The notes under the pieces were generated by a model, which saw only the letters and a program-made list of their open reading frames with translations, was not told the DNA's origin and did not search any database. From Chitinophaga agri (GTDB lineage: Bacteria; Bacteroidota; Bacteroidia; Chitinophagales; Chitinophagaceae): a DNA stretch of 64,000 nucleotides. Each line of letters starts with the position of its first letter. The stretch's first letter is position 1. The stretch spans positions 3,472,001 through 3,536,000 of the forward strand of contig NZ_CP048113.1 in the NCBI RefSeq assembly GCF_010093065.1. The letters are read 5' to 3'. Position numbers and translations under genes: made by a program. Shown here in pieces: positions 7,999 to 17,259 of the stretch.

Positions 7999-9321
7999 CT
8001 AACCCAGGTTGAACAAACCTTTGTTCAGCAGTTGTAAAGTTTTCTCTTTGTGTTGTCCACCGATCAGGATGGAGATGTTATGGCGGCTGCCACCATAGGA
8101 GATCATCCGCAATGGCACTTCGTTCAGTGCATCGAAGATCTTCTTCAGAATGGAAGGAGTCGCTGCCACCTCGTTACCTACGATAGAAACGATCGTCTGG
8201 TGATGATCCAGTTCAACAGAACCGAATGGCTGCAGTTCTTTCAGCAGCTGGTCCAGCACAGGTGTATTCTCTATTGTCAGGGACACCGCTACTTCAGAAG
8301 TAGTGATCATGTCGATAGGCACACGGAACTTTTCAAACACTTCAAATATCTTACGGAGGAAACCGTAAGCCAGCAGCATGCGGCTGGATTTGATCTTGAT
8401 AGCGATGATACCGTCTTTGGCAGCAATAGCCTTTACACCGTCGCCGTTTGGCATTTCAGTGATGATGGTACCTCTTGCTTCCGGCTGCATGGTATTCAGC
8501 AGTTTCACCGGGATGTTGAAATGCTGTGCAGGCCAGATAGATGCAGGATGGAGGATCTTCGCACCGAAATAAGCCAGTTCAGCTGCTTCGTCGAAAGACA
8601 GTTGCTCGATCGGGAAGGTCTTTTTCACCACTCTCGGATCATTGTTGTGCATACCATCAATATCCGTCCAGATCTGTACTTCTGACGCCTGGATGGCAGC
8701 GCCGATCAGGGATGCAGAATAGTCGCTACCACCACGTTTCAGGTTGTCGATCTCACCTCTGGAGTTACGGCAGATATAACCCTGTGTAACGAAGATGGTC
8801 TCTCCTTTATTTTTCTCGAGCAGGTTACCCAGCTTGATCTTGATCTTAGGGATTTCAGGCTCTTCGTATTCGTCGATACTCATGAAGTCCAATGCGGACA
8901 ACAGTACAGACTTGACGCCAGCTTCTTCCAGGTATACACTGAACAGGCGGGTTGACAATAACTCACCCTGCGCCAGTATATCCTTATTCAGCGCTTCGTT
9001 GAAAGATATCTTAAGAATGATGTTCAGGAACTCGAAATGCTCGTCAACAACAGCACTCGCCTTGGCACGTGTCTCGTCCTGCTTGACCAGGTCCTCACAA
9101 AAAGTCCTGTAATGTGCTTCCAGCTTGTCTATCTGGCCCTTTGCCTGTTCCTTCTTACCCTCAGAAAGGGATTGTCCGATTTCCACTAATGCGTTAGTGG
9201 TACCGGATAATGCGGATAATACCACGATTTTTGGCGCGGTATCGGCAGTTACCAGACTGGCCACGGCATGCATACGTTCCGGTTTACCTACGGAAGTGCC
9301 ACCAAATTTTAAGATCTTCAT
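7999..9321 (-). CDS. lysC: Aspartate kinase (monofunctional)
   Basis: A 440-residue aspartokinase catalysing ATP-dependent phosphorylation of L-aspartate, the first step to lysine, threonine, methionine and diaminopimelate. The N-terminal KFGGTSV motif is at residues 5-11. The catalytic core includes TQGYICRN, GGSDYSAS and DIDGMHNNDPR. Two ACT domains occupy roughly 300-440, where end-product feedback would act. No homoserine dehydrogenase domain follows, so it is the monofunctional type. Bacteroidota often also carry a fused thrA; the presence of a second copy cannot be judged here. The ATG start at 9321 directly gives the family N-terminus. It converges with the unknown secreted protein and stands alone. 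Confidence 0.93.
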   Translation of the reverse strand: MKILKFGGTSVGKPERMHAVASLVTADTAPKIVVLSALSGTTNALVEIGQSLSEGKKEQAKGQIDKLEAHYRTFCEDLVKQDETRAKASAVVDEHFEFLNIILKISFNEALNKDILAQGELLSTRLFSVYLEEAGVKSVLLSALDFMSIDEYEEPEIPKIKIKLGNLLEKNKGETIFVTQGYICRNSRGEIDNLKRGGSDYSASLIGAAIQASEVQIWTDIDGMHNNDPRVVKKTFPIEQLSFDEAAELAYFGAKILHPASIWPAQHFNIPVKLLNTMQPEARGTIITEMPNGDGVKAIAAKDGIIAIKIKSSRMLLAYGFLRKIFEVFEKFRVPIDMITTSEVAVSLTIENTPVLDQLLKELQPFGSVELDHHQTIVSIVGNEVAATPSILKKIFDALNEVPLRMISYGGSRHNISILIGGQHKEKTLQLLNKGLFNLG

Positions 9322-9397
9322 TACTGTTGAATTGTTATATGTTTGACTGGTACAAGATTTCGCTTAAAAGACGCAAGTTCGGGCGTTTATACCGACT

Positions 9398-10471
9398 TTA
9401 AAAATCCAATTTGAATTTTCGGGCTACTTCCTGCAGGTCTTTCACTACAGGATCCAGTAATGGGATGCCGGCCGTTATCCGCTCTTTCTCCATTTCACGT
9501 TCCGGATCGCCTGGTATCAGTACCTGTTCTCCTTCAACTGGTGTAGCGCTGCGGAAACGTGTGATCCACTTGTCCATGTGCGCTTTGAATTCATCAGCCG
9601 GACGGAAAGCATCTACCCGCATCGCCCCCAGGAAATGCCCCAGTCCCTGCCCTACCGGATCAGGTGCCAATGGCAGGAAGCTCACGAAAGGAGGTGCCCA
9701 GGGACCGTAATTGGCTCCTGATAGTACAGCGGAGAAAATATCTACAATCGCACCCAGACAATACCCTTTATGGCTGCCATGGTCACGATCGCCCCCCAGT
9801 GGCAGTAAAGCGCCTCCGGATTTCAGTTCGTGCGGGTTTGTACTGGAATGACCTTCCTTGTCCTGGATCCAGCCTTCAGGTGCTTCCTGATTCTTACGCT
9901 GGAGTATTTCCAGTTTACCGTTAGCAGCAGTTGTAGTGGCAAAGTCAGCTACAAATGCCGGCTGTTCCTTTGCCGGAATAGCCACAGCGATCGGGTTCGT
10001 ACCCAGCATACGTTCTGTGGCAAAGGTGGGCGCTACCAGCGGACTGGCATTGGTCATTGCCATACCGATCATGTCCCTTTCCAGGGCCATCATCGCATGC
10101 TGACCAGCTATACCGAAGTGATTGGAGTTCTTTACACTTACCCAGCCACTACCAACAGCAGCCGCTTTCTCGATGGCCACTTTCATGGCGAAAGGCGCTA
10201 CTACCAGCCCCAGCCCGGCATCGCCGTCTACAACGGCCGTGCTGGGCGTCTCATGTACAACCCTGACATGGGGAGTAGCATTGATCCTGCCGGCTTCCCA
10301 CAGGCGTACATACCCACTCAGGCGGGCCACCCCATGAGAGTCAATCCCTCTCAGGTCTGCAGATAACAACACCTCACTGGCTGTTTCTGCATCCTGCGGC
10401 GGACAACCCATTTTTATAAAAACTTCCCTGGTAAATTCCCTTAATGCGGGATAGGAGAATATCTGGCTCAT
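9398..10471 (-). CDS. Ldh2-family malate/L-lactate/ureidoglycolate-type dehydrogenase
   Basis: A 357-residue NAD(P)-dependent oxidoreductase of the malate/L-lactate dehydrogenase (Ldh2/YlbC) family, distinct from Rossmann-fold lactate dehydrogenases. Family motifs seen are LRGIDSHGVARL (about 39-50), SNHFGIAGQHA, MTNASPLVAPT, LGTNPIAVAIPA and HKGYCLGAIVDIFSAVLSGA. The His in DSHG and in SNHFG fits the known active-site residues. The substrate within the family (malate, lactate, ureidoglycolate, 2,3-diketogulonate) cannot be decided from motifs. It follows the DUF3467 gene at 54 nt in the same direction, so the two may be co-transcribed. Confidence 0.88.
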   Translation of the reverse strand: MSQIFSYPALREFTREVFIKMGCPPQDAETASEVLLSADLRGIDSHGVARLSGYVRLWEAGRINATPHVRVVHETPSTAVVDGDAGLGLVVAPFAMKVAIEKAAAVGSGWVSVKNSNHFGIAGQHAMMALERDMIGMAMTNASPLVAPTFATERMLGTNPIAVAIPAKEQPAFVADFATTTAANGKLEILQRKNQEAPEGWIQDKEGHSSTNPHELKSGGALLPLGGDRDHGSHKGYCLGAIVDIFSAVLSGANYGPWAPPFVSFLPLAPDPVGQGLGHFLGAMRVDAFRPADEFKAHMDKWITRFRSATPVEGEQVLIPGDPEREMEKERITAGIPLLDPVVKDLQEVARKFKLDF

Positions 10472-10525
10472 GATTCGTAGTCCTGTTTCCTGTATAGTGC
10501 CTTACAGCGTGTTTAGTAGATGTTA

Positions 10526-10840
10526 TTAAGCCTGCGCTGTAGGTCCACCAAAATTAAGCGGCATGGAAACAGGCTCCTGATCCTGGATCGGACCGTTTGC
10601 AGCTTCATACTTTTTGATATTGTCCACCATCGCTCTCATGAAACGCTTGGCATGCTGTGGAGTCAGTATGATACGGGACTTTACCTTTGCTTTAGGCAGG
10701 CCAGGCATTACATTCACAAAATCCACCACAAATTCTGCATTGGAGTGTGTTATAATGGCAAGGTTGGCATAGATACCTTCTGCTATTTCCTCGCTCAGCT
10801 CAATATTCAGCTGATTCTGTTCTTCCTGCTGATTTTCCAT
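10526..10840 (-). CDS. DUF3467-family protein
   Basis: A 104-residue soluble protein matching the DUF3467 pattern: IELSEEIAEGIYANLAIITHS, then EFVVDFVNVMPG, then a basic stretch and RIILTPQHAKRFMRAM with a C-terminal NI..YE. This small family is widespread in Bacteroidota and archaea and has no established function. It is acidic at the N-terminus and lacks a signal peptide, so it is cytosolic. It lies upstream of the Ldh2-type gene and downstream of the SusCD terminator, so it starts a new transcription unit. Confidence 0.85.
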   Translation of the reverse strand: MENQQEEQNQLNIELSEEIAEGIYANLAIITHSNAEFVVDFVNVMPGLPKAKVKSRIILTPQHAKRFMRAMVDNIKKYEAANGPIQDQEPVSMPLNFGGPTAQA

Positions 10841-10867
10841 AATTTTTTTCTTTTGCGCTACAAATGT

Positions 10868-10904
10868 AAAAAAGAGACCTTAAAATGAAAGGTCTCTTTT
10901 TTAA
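10868..10904 (-). terminator. Terminator of SusCD pair 1
   Basis: AAAGAGACCTT / AAGGTCTCTTT forms an 11-13 bp stem flanked by A and T runs, 30 nt past the SusD stop at 10934 on the minus strand. Confidence 0.85.
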
Positions 10905-10933
10905 AACATGGTACAGGAATGTTTGTGTGTGTG

Positions 10934-12280
10934 TTATTGGACGTCCCACCATACACGGCGGGTCAGCCTGGTGTTGGCAGGTGTATTGGTATTGTAACGT
11001 ATTTCACTGCTTGGATAGAACAGGGACCGTGGTAAGGCGCCTCCCAGCACATTGCCGTCAGGGGCTGTCAGCTGAGGGAACCCCGTCCTGCGCCAGTCGG
11101 TCCATACTTCCGGACTCAGGAACAGCGCTATGTACTTTTGCTCAATAATATCTTTCAAAGTGATATTAGCTGGTGTTTTAGCCACTGAAGGCAGATAGGA
11201 TGCATCATTGATCGTCCTTTGCAGATTCGCCCTTACTGCTTCATTGTAGGCAGCGGCTGCACCTGTCGTGTTTCCTGCTCTGAACTCCAGTTCCGCCTCC
11301 ATAAATTTCTGTTCGTCATATGACAGAAAATAAACAGGGGAGTTCGCGGAGCCATACAAAGCACCTAATGCACTCGGATCGGCCGGATCGAAATAGGCAT
11401 CATACCTGGGATCTCCGGCAGCATCCATCAGGTCGTTCAGGTAGCCTGTAAAGATGATATCTGCACGTTGTGTGTTGAACTGATACCAGGGCGCCTGTGT
11501 CGTGGTGGCGCTACTACCTACAAATTTCACAAAAGCACCTTCTCCGTCATCAAAACCATTGGCCAGTGCGGCTAACGCTTTGGTCCGTGCGGTTGCATCC
11601 ACCTTCACGGTATGCAGATAGAATTTGGCTTTGAGTGCGTAGGCAAACTTTATCCACATGTCCAGGTCTCCATCAAAGAGGAGGTCATCATTCGAATTAG
11701 GCTGAAACTCTGCGCCGTCGTCTTTTCCCAGATCGGTGATCGCTTCATCCAGCAATGTCTGCAACCGCGTATAGATTGCCTGCTGACCATCATATTTGGG
11801 CTGCGTATTCTTCAGCCCCTGGAATGCCTCTGTGAAAGGTACATCTCCCCAGAAGTCAGTCACCTGGCCTAAGTCATTTGCCATCATGATCTTACCAACA
11901 GCCGCGTAATGCAACTGACCAGCCGCAGTAGCTACCGCTATCAGCGTGTCTATATTGGTCATAATAGCGCCGTAAAAACCTGCATACCACATGTTATCCA
12001 CATCATCAGGCGTAATGTTATACAGGTCAGCACTGGCCGACTGGTTGGCTGCACCTGTCACCTGCTGCATGAAAATGGCAGGAAAGCGGGAAGCATCTCC
12101 ACCCCAGGTATAGGCACTTTGTAATATCACGCCCGGCAGCAGTGAAGAGGCGGTCGGATTTTTCAGTTGTGAAGGGTCATCATTGATGCCATTGTAGAAG
12201 TAGTCTTTTCTGCAACCCTGCGAGATTACCAGCAGGATCAGTAACGGGAGTATATATTTGGTTATCCGTAACATGGTCAT
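10934..12280 (-). CDS. SusD-like_2 family outer-membrane lipoprotein (pair 1)
   Basis: A 448-residue nutrient-binding lipoprotein of the SusD/RagB superfamily, SusD-like_2 branch. The signal peptide ends in the lipobox ISQGC (Cys23), giving surface anchoring. TPR-like helices, DMWIKFAYALKAKFYLHTV (about 210-228) and the C-terminal WTDWRRTGFP motif are typical. Partnered with the SusC protein encoded 13 nt upstream, it should cap a TonB-dependent pore and capture an oligomeric ligand. No glycosidase, peptidase, ECF sigma or anti-sigma gene is next to it, so the ligand is unknown. An alternative ATG at 12274 (MLRITK) would shorten the signal peptide by two residues. Confidence 0.92.
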   Translation of the reverse strand: MTMLRITKYILPLLILLVISQGCRKDYFYNGINDDPSQLKNPTASSLLPGVILQSAYTWGGDASRFPAIFMQQVTGAANQSASADLYNITPDDVDNMWYAGFYGAIMTNIDTLIAVATAAGQLHYAAVGKIMMANDLGQVTDFWGDVPFTEAFQGLKNTQPKYDGQQAIYTRLQTLLDEAITDLGKDDGAEFQPNSNDDLLFDGDLDMWIKFAYALKAKFYLHTVKVDATARTKALAALANGFDDGEGAFVKFVGSSATTTQAPWYQFNTQRADIIFTGYLNDLMDAAGDPRYDAYFDPADPSALGALYGSANSPVYFLSYDEQKFMEAELEFRAGNTTGAAAAYNEAVRANLQRTINDASYLPSVAKTPANITLKDIIEQKYIALFLSPEVWTDWRRTGFPQLTAPDGNVLGGALPRSLFYPSSEIRYNTNTPANTRLTRRVWWDVQ

Positions 12281-12293
12281 TCGTTTTAAAGGG

Positions 12294-15200
12294 TTAGAAT
12301 TTAAACTTGAAGTTCAGGCCATAACTGGAGGTACCCGGCATATTGAAATAGTCAATACCCTGGGCGTTGGTCGCTCCCGTCAGACTGGTTTCAGGATCGA
12401 TGCCCCTGTACGGTGTCCATATAATGATATTACGGGCAAATAAATTGACGTTGATTCCTTTGATAAACCTGGAATCCTTAAACTTTCCGGATGGCAGGTC
12501 ATAGGAAAGGGTCACTTCACGCAGTTTTACAAAAGAGGCATCATCTATAAATGTCTCTGTCTGTGCACCGAAACCGCCACCATTACCCAGATACCAGCCT
12601 TCATCCAGCGGTACTTGTGTACTATTCACAGCGCCACCGCCAGGTTTCTCCGCACCACCTTCATTGTGTACCACTTCACCCGCATCATTGAGGTGTCCCA
12701 TGACACCCGGGAATACGGTCATTTCACCCCTGTTCAAAGTATAGGCAGATGTTCCGATCGCCTGCAATGAACCACGGGTACCATTCCACAGGTCGCCCTT
12801 GTGCTTCCAGTCTACCAGGAAGTAGAGGGAAACACCTTTGTAACTCAGGGTATTACCAATACCCATCAGGAACTTCGGATTGGGATTACCTACTTTTGTC
12901 TGCACATTAGACACTACCGGATAACCAAAGTCGCCGGAAGCATCACTGATCACGATCCTGCCCTGTGCATCCCGCTGCCATCCATAGGCATAGATGATAC
13001 CGGCCTGTTCACCAGGTATATGTGCTACGACTGTACCTGTAAAACCATTCACCGTGATCTGGTTAATACCAGGTGCTAACGCCAGTACCTTACTCCGGTT
13101 CATACTGAAGTTCACAAACATGTCCCAGGTAAAGGCCTGATCTGTAAGCGGCTTCGCACTCAAAGTCAGTTCGAGACCATTATTCCGGATAGAAGCGGCA
13201 TTCAGGTTCACGTACTGGTATCCGGCGGAACCGGCCAGTGGAGAACGCACCAGCAGGTCAGTACCCTTGGTATGATAGAAGGTCGCATCCAGTCCGATCC
13301 TGTTCTGCAGGAACTGTAACTGTAACCCTGCTTCATAGGAAACTGTCTTTTCCGGCTTCAGATTCGGGTTACCCAGCACATTATTCAGTGAGAAGCTACC
13401 CTTTCCGTCATATGGGAAAGACACCCCTGTCGTATAACCATCCGGATAAGTGGTTGGCACGGAGAATGACTTAGTCAGGAACGCACCAGGGTCTTTACCT
13501 ACCTGCGCTGCTGACAACCTGATCTTACCAAAACTAAGCACCTTACCATCTTTCAGACCTTCCAGTTCCGTAAAGACAAAACCAAGGCTGGCGGATGGAT
13601 AAAAGAAGCTGTTATTCTCAGGAGGCAGTGTTGATGTCCAGTCATTACGTCCTGTTATTTCCAGGAATAACATTGACTTCAGGTCCAGGTTAATATCGAA
13701 ATAACCGGAGATCCTTCTGTATGGTGTTACATAGTTATATGATTTCTGCACAGTTGCGTTACTGATATTATCATAGCCCGGAGAAGTCAGACCATCGCCC
13801 TGTACATACAGTTCGTCCATCCTGCGGGAATACAGGTTATTACCCACTTTCACGTCCATCCGGAAGTCCTTGGAGATCTGCCGTGCCCAGGTAATGATCG
13901 CATCAGAGTTCACACTCTTATAGGTATACCTGTCATCAAAGAGACGGCCACCATTGTAGGCGCCTGACTGGATCTCGTAGTACTGGTGACGGTTATCACT
14001 GTACACGTCCGTACCGATGCGGTAGGTCAGTGTGAAGTCTTTGATGAAATCCCAGTCAAACTGCAGACTACCGATCAAACGGTTCACTGCTGTTGTGTAG
14101 GGGTTTTTATTAATGGTCCAGAATGGGTTGTCATAGATACCGTTACGGTAGGAGCGCTGCAACCCATTTGAGAACAGATAAGTGCGTGGATCATCCGGTG
14201 CGAGATCGCCATTGGAGTTATCAAATGAGATAGGCGTTCTGGTCAGGCCCAGCATGATACCGGACAGGTTACTACCGTTCTGCGGCATGCTACCGTTAGA
14301 CACGTTAAAATTGATATTACCCGATGTTCTGACCTTCTCTGACACTTTCAGTTGTCCTGCCAGTGCGATAGCCGTACGCTGGTTGTACTGCAAGGGCACG
14401 ATAGAGTTCTGATAGTTATGAGAAACGGACATACGGTAGGTAGCAGCCTCGGTACCACCGGTAAAGGACAGGGAGTTGTTGTAAGTGAGCGCTGTTCTCC
14501 AGAAATCGCCCGTATTATCGTACGGCGTAAACTTCACTTTTGCGTTGGGGCTGGAAGCGCCTACGATATCACCATGTATATCGTATTCGTTAGGTGTACC
14601 TGTCCAGAATAATGTGTCTATATTAGGCCCCCAGGAATACCTGTTGGAAGATGTAAAAGGCGCCAGTATACCACCGGAACCTTTGACAAATTGTTTCTGG
14701 ATCTTAGGCAGTCTGTTCACCACATCGAAAGAGACCCCTGTGCTGAAATCAACAGATATCCTACCGGCTTTCCCTTTTTTAGTAGTGATAATAATGGCAC
14801 CATTGGCAGCATCGATACCATAGATGGCCGCTGCCGCAGGACCTTTCAGTACAGAAATACTTTCAATGTCATCAGGATTAATATCCGCACCACGGTTGGT
14901 ATTAGTGGCCCCCTGCAGGAGGTTGTTGGTAGCATCCGCGGGGTCACCGGAGTAGTTCTGTGAGTTATCCACAGGAATACCGTCAATGACAAACAATGGC
15001 TGGTTGTTACCTGTCAGGGAGTTGGTACCTCTTAATTTTACGAAGGTAGCCGCACCAGGGGTACCACCGGAACCGATGACCTGCATACCGGCCACTTTAC
15101 CTGACATGGCCCTGAGTGCATCACCCTGACTGGCCTTCACGAGATCATCGCCCTTTACATCCTGGACGGCATATCCCAACGCCTTTTTTTCGCGTTTGAT

Positions 15201-15530
15201 ACCGATACCGGTGACTACAACCTCCTGTAAATTTTTGTTGTCCGGTGCCAGGGATGCATTGACTGTACTCCCTGTACCTACCGGAACTTCCTTAAGCGTA
15301 AATCCGACACTTCTGAATTGTAAGATGGCGTCATTACCATCTACCATCAGGCGGAAATTACCATTCTGATCTGCGGTGGCACCTCTTGCTGTGCCTTTGA
15401 TCTGAACAGTCGCATATGGGATGGGTACCCCATCGCTTCCTGTTACCTTACCTGTGACTTCACGTTGCTGTGCGTAAAGTCCTGACATGATGCAAAAAAG
15501 AAAAAACAAACAAAGTAAATGTTTCTGCAT
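12294..15530 (-). CDS. SusC/RagA TonB-dependent transporter (pair 1)
   Basis: A 1078-residue outer-membrane importer powered by TonB. It has a signal peptide (1-20, ends LYAQ). A carboxypeptidase-like regulatory domain follows at about 22-100 (VTGKVTGSDGVPIPYATVQI), then the SusC motif NLQEVVVTGIG. The plug is at about 110-240 (LRGTNSLTGNNQPLFVIDGIPVDN, seen in pieces; SVLKGPAAAAIYG) and the rest is a 22-strand barrel ending in GLNFKFKF. It is transcribed ahead of the SusD partner. A terminator-separated second pair lies upstream, so it is independently expressed. No STN domain is present, so signalling to an anti-sigma factor is not expected. Confidence 0.95.
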   Translation of the reverse strand: MQKHLLCLFFLFCIMSGLYAQQREVTGKVTGSDGVPIPYATVQIKGTARGATADQNGNFRLMVDGNDAILQFRSVGFTLKEVPVGTGSTVNASLAPDNKNLQEVVVTGIGIKREKKALGYAVQDVKGDDLVKASQGDALRAMSGKVAGMQVIGSGGTPGAATFVKLRGTNSLTGNNQPLFVIDGIPVDNSQNYSGDPADATNNLLQGATNTNRGADINPDDIESISVLKGPAAAAIYGIDAANGAIIITTKKGKAGRISVDFSTGVSFDVVNRLPKIQKQFVKGSGGILAPFTSSNRYSWGPNIDTLFWTGTPNEYDIHGDIVGASSPNAKVKFTPYDNTGDFWRTALTYNNSLSFTGGTEAATYRMSVSHNYQNSIVPLQYNQRTAIALAGQLKVSEKVRTSGNINFNVSNGSMPQNGSNLSGIMLGLTRTPISFDNSNGDLAPDDPRTYLFSNGLQRSYRNGIYDNPFWTINKNPYTTAVNRLIGSLQFDWDFIKDFTLTYRIGTDVYSDNRHQYYEIQSGAYNGGRLFDDRYTYKSVNSDAIITWARQISKDFRMDVKVGNNLYSRRMDELYVQGDGLTSPGYDNISNATVQKSYNYVTPYRRISGYFDINLDLKSMLFLEITGRNDWTSTLPPENNSFFYPSASLGFVFTELEGLKDGKVLSFGKIRLSAAQVGKDPGAFLTKSFSVPTTYPDGYTTGVSFPYDGKGSFSLNNVLGNPNLKPEKTVSYEAGLQLQFLQNRIGLDATFYHTKGTDLLVRSPLAGSAGYQYVNLNAASIRNNGLELTLSAKPLTDQAFTWDMFVNFSMNRSKVLALAPGINQITVNGFTGTVVAHIPGEQAGIIYAYGWQRDAQGRIVISDASGDFGYPVVSNVQTKVGNPNPKFLMGIGNTLSYKGVSLYFLVDWKHKGDLWNGTRGSLQAIGTSAYTLNRGEMTVFPGVMGHLNDAGEVVHNEGGAEKPGGGAVNSTQVPLDEGWYLGNGGGFGAQTETFIDDASFVKLREVTLSYDLPSGKFKDSRFIKGINVNLFARNIIIWTPYRGIDPETSLTGATNAQGIDYFNMPGTSSYGLNFKFKF

Positions 15531-15717
15531 AACGGTTCTGATTTATTAATACACCGGGGCGGTGCGATGAAGGAATCACAATCAGAAAGAAAAAATCCGC
15601 TGTTACCGTTTAACGAAATGCTGCGTTTAGAACAAATCCAGTCTTCTATTTTGTTGATTGATTTACAATGGGTTCTACTGCTATAACAAAAATTATTGAT
15701 CAGGGTTCAGGCGTTAA

Positions 15718-15754
15718 CAAAAAAAGCGCCTCCCACGAATATCGAGGAAGGCGC
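15718..15754 (-). terminator. Terminator of SusCD pair 2
   Basis: GCGCCT (15726-15731) and AGGCGC (15749-15754) form a stem extended by CC/GG. On the minus strand it is followed by a run of seven T at 15718-15725. It separates the two SusCD transcription units. Confidence 0.8.
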
Positions 15755-15797
15755 CGTTATCAATTCTACATCTTGCCCAGTGTGGCTGAAAATCTTA

Positions 15798-17240
15798 TTA
15801 TTTGTCCCAGAACAATTTGGTACTCAGTGCATCACCGCCAGTGCCGAGAGCAGCTGACGCCTTATCATAGTTACCTTTGTTCAGGTTCTGCTCACTAACA
15901 GGATAAGTTAATCTTACCGGAATATTAGCGTAGGTCATGCCAGTTGGCACGTTGAACACAGGGAAGTTAAATCTTCTCCATTCTGTCCATGCGTCGTACC
16001 CTCTGTTATACAGTGCAATATATTTCTGTGTACCGATCTTCTGCTGCCAGGTACCGGTAGCAGTAGCATAAGCTACAGATGGCTGTAACAGGTAGGCAGC
16101 AACCTGAGCATCAGAGCCGCCCCAGTATTTGATGGAAGCAGTGATACCAGCTGTATAGTGTTCTGCCGGCGTACCAGTTACTGTCAGGCCACCACGTGCT
16201 GCTGCCTCAGCGAGTGCAAACTCTACTTCAGCATAATCGATCAGCAGTGCTTCAAAATCAGCAGCGGTTACTTTCGCACTAATATGAGAAGTGGTTTCAT
16301 AATCAGCACCTGAACCATAAACGCCACCAACATATGCACCACCTACTGCTGTGAAGTAGAAAGGACGACGTGGGTCATTTACGGAGTTCATCAGGTTCAC
16401 CAGTGTGTTGGCAGGTACATAGTCCGCACGGTTGCTCTGTACCAGGTCAATCCAGATAGGATTGGTGTTTGGCTGTACTGGCAGGTATTGCAAGCGGAAG
16501 TTGTCGGCATTGGAAGAGATCACATTCCCTGCCGATTCATTGATCGCAGTTGTACCTGCAGCAGCAGTTGCTGCATCCTCCAGGGCGATCAGCCCCATTT
16601 TCAGTCTCAGGGAGTTGGCAAATTTTACCCATTTGGAAACATCGCCACCGTATACCAGGTCCTGGCTACCGAAGCTACCCTGAGCAGTTTCCAGTTTTTC
16701 AACATCCGCTTTCAGACGGGTCAGCAGGTCAAGGTACACTGTTTTCTGATTGTCGTAAGCCGGAGACAGTGATGCAACATCAAAAGCACCGGTGTATGGC
16801 AGATCACCGAAAGCAGTTACCAGTACAAAGTAAGCATACACCTCTGTAATATCGATAATGGCTAACTTGTTCTCTTTAACAACCTGATCTGCATCTGATA
16901 AAGCAGGAACGCCTTCAATCAGTGATTTTGAAGTATACAGATCTTTCAGTACATCTCTGTACATGCCATGCCAGAAAGACTGTGGCACGTTACGTGATGC
17001 CAGATCATAACGGCTCTCATCCAAGTAGGTCACCTGTGATTGCTGTTGCGCCAGGAGCCTGAATACGTTTGTATTCACATTGTTTGATGTCATCAGGTCA
17101 AACAATGACTTCTCCGCAGCACTAAATACCATTTCACCAGGCACCACTAATGCCTTTTTCGGGTCGCTATTCAGGCTGTCCAGGTCCGAACAGGAAGTGG
17201 CCAGGACCAGCGCTGATATGTATACAAATATCTTTTTCAT
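15798..17240 (-). CDS. SusD-like_2 family outer-membrane lipoprotein (pair 2)
   Basis: A 480-residue lipoprotein of the SusD-like_2 branch. The signal peptide ends in ATSC, placing the lipidated Cys at residue 17. Family segments seen are NSDPKKALVVPGEMVFSAAE (N-terminal), VSKWVKFANSLRLKMGL (mid-protein) and AWTEWRRFNFPVF near the C-terminus. It forms a complex with the SusC protein encoded 19 nt upstream and should bind an oligomeric nutrient on the cell surface. It is only loosely similar to the pair 1 SusD, so the two pairs probably take different ligands. There is no adjacent catabolic gene to name a substrate. Confidence 0.92.
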   Translation of the reverse strand: MKKIFVYISALVLATSCSDLDSLNSDPKKALVVPGEMVFSAAEKSLFDLMTSNNVNTNVFRLLAQQQSQVTYLDESRYDLASRNVPQSFWHGMYRDVLKDLYTSKSLIEGVPALSDADQVVKENKLAIIDITEVYAYFVLVTAFGDLPYTGAFDVASLSPAYDNQKTVYLDLLTRLKADVEKLETAQGSFGSQDLVYGGDVSKWVKFANSLRLKMGLIALEDAATAAAGTTAINESAGNVISSNADNFRLQYLPVQPNTNPIWIDLVQSNRADYVPANTLVNLMNSVNDPRRPFYFTAVGGAYVGGVYGSGADYETTSHISAKVTAADFEALLIDYAEVEFALAEAAARGGLTVTGTPAEHYTAGITASIKYWGGSDAQVAAYLLQPSVAYATATGTWQQKIGTQKYIALYNRGYDAWTEWRRFNFPVFNVPTGMTYANIPVRLTYPVSEQNLNKGNYDKASAALGTGGDALSTKLFWDK

Positions 17241-17259
17241 GTTACTTTTTCGTTTTTAA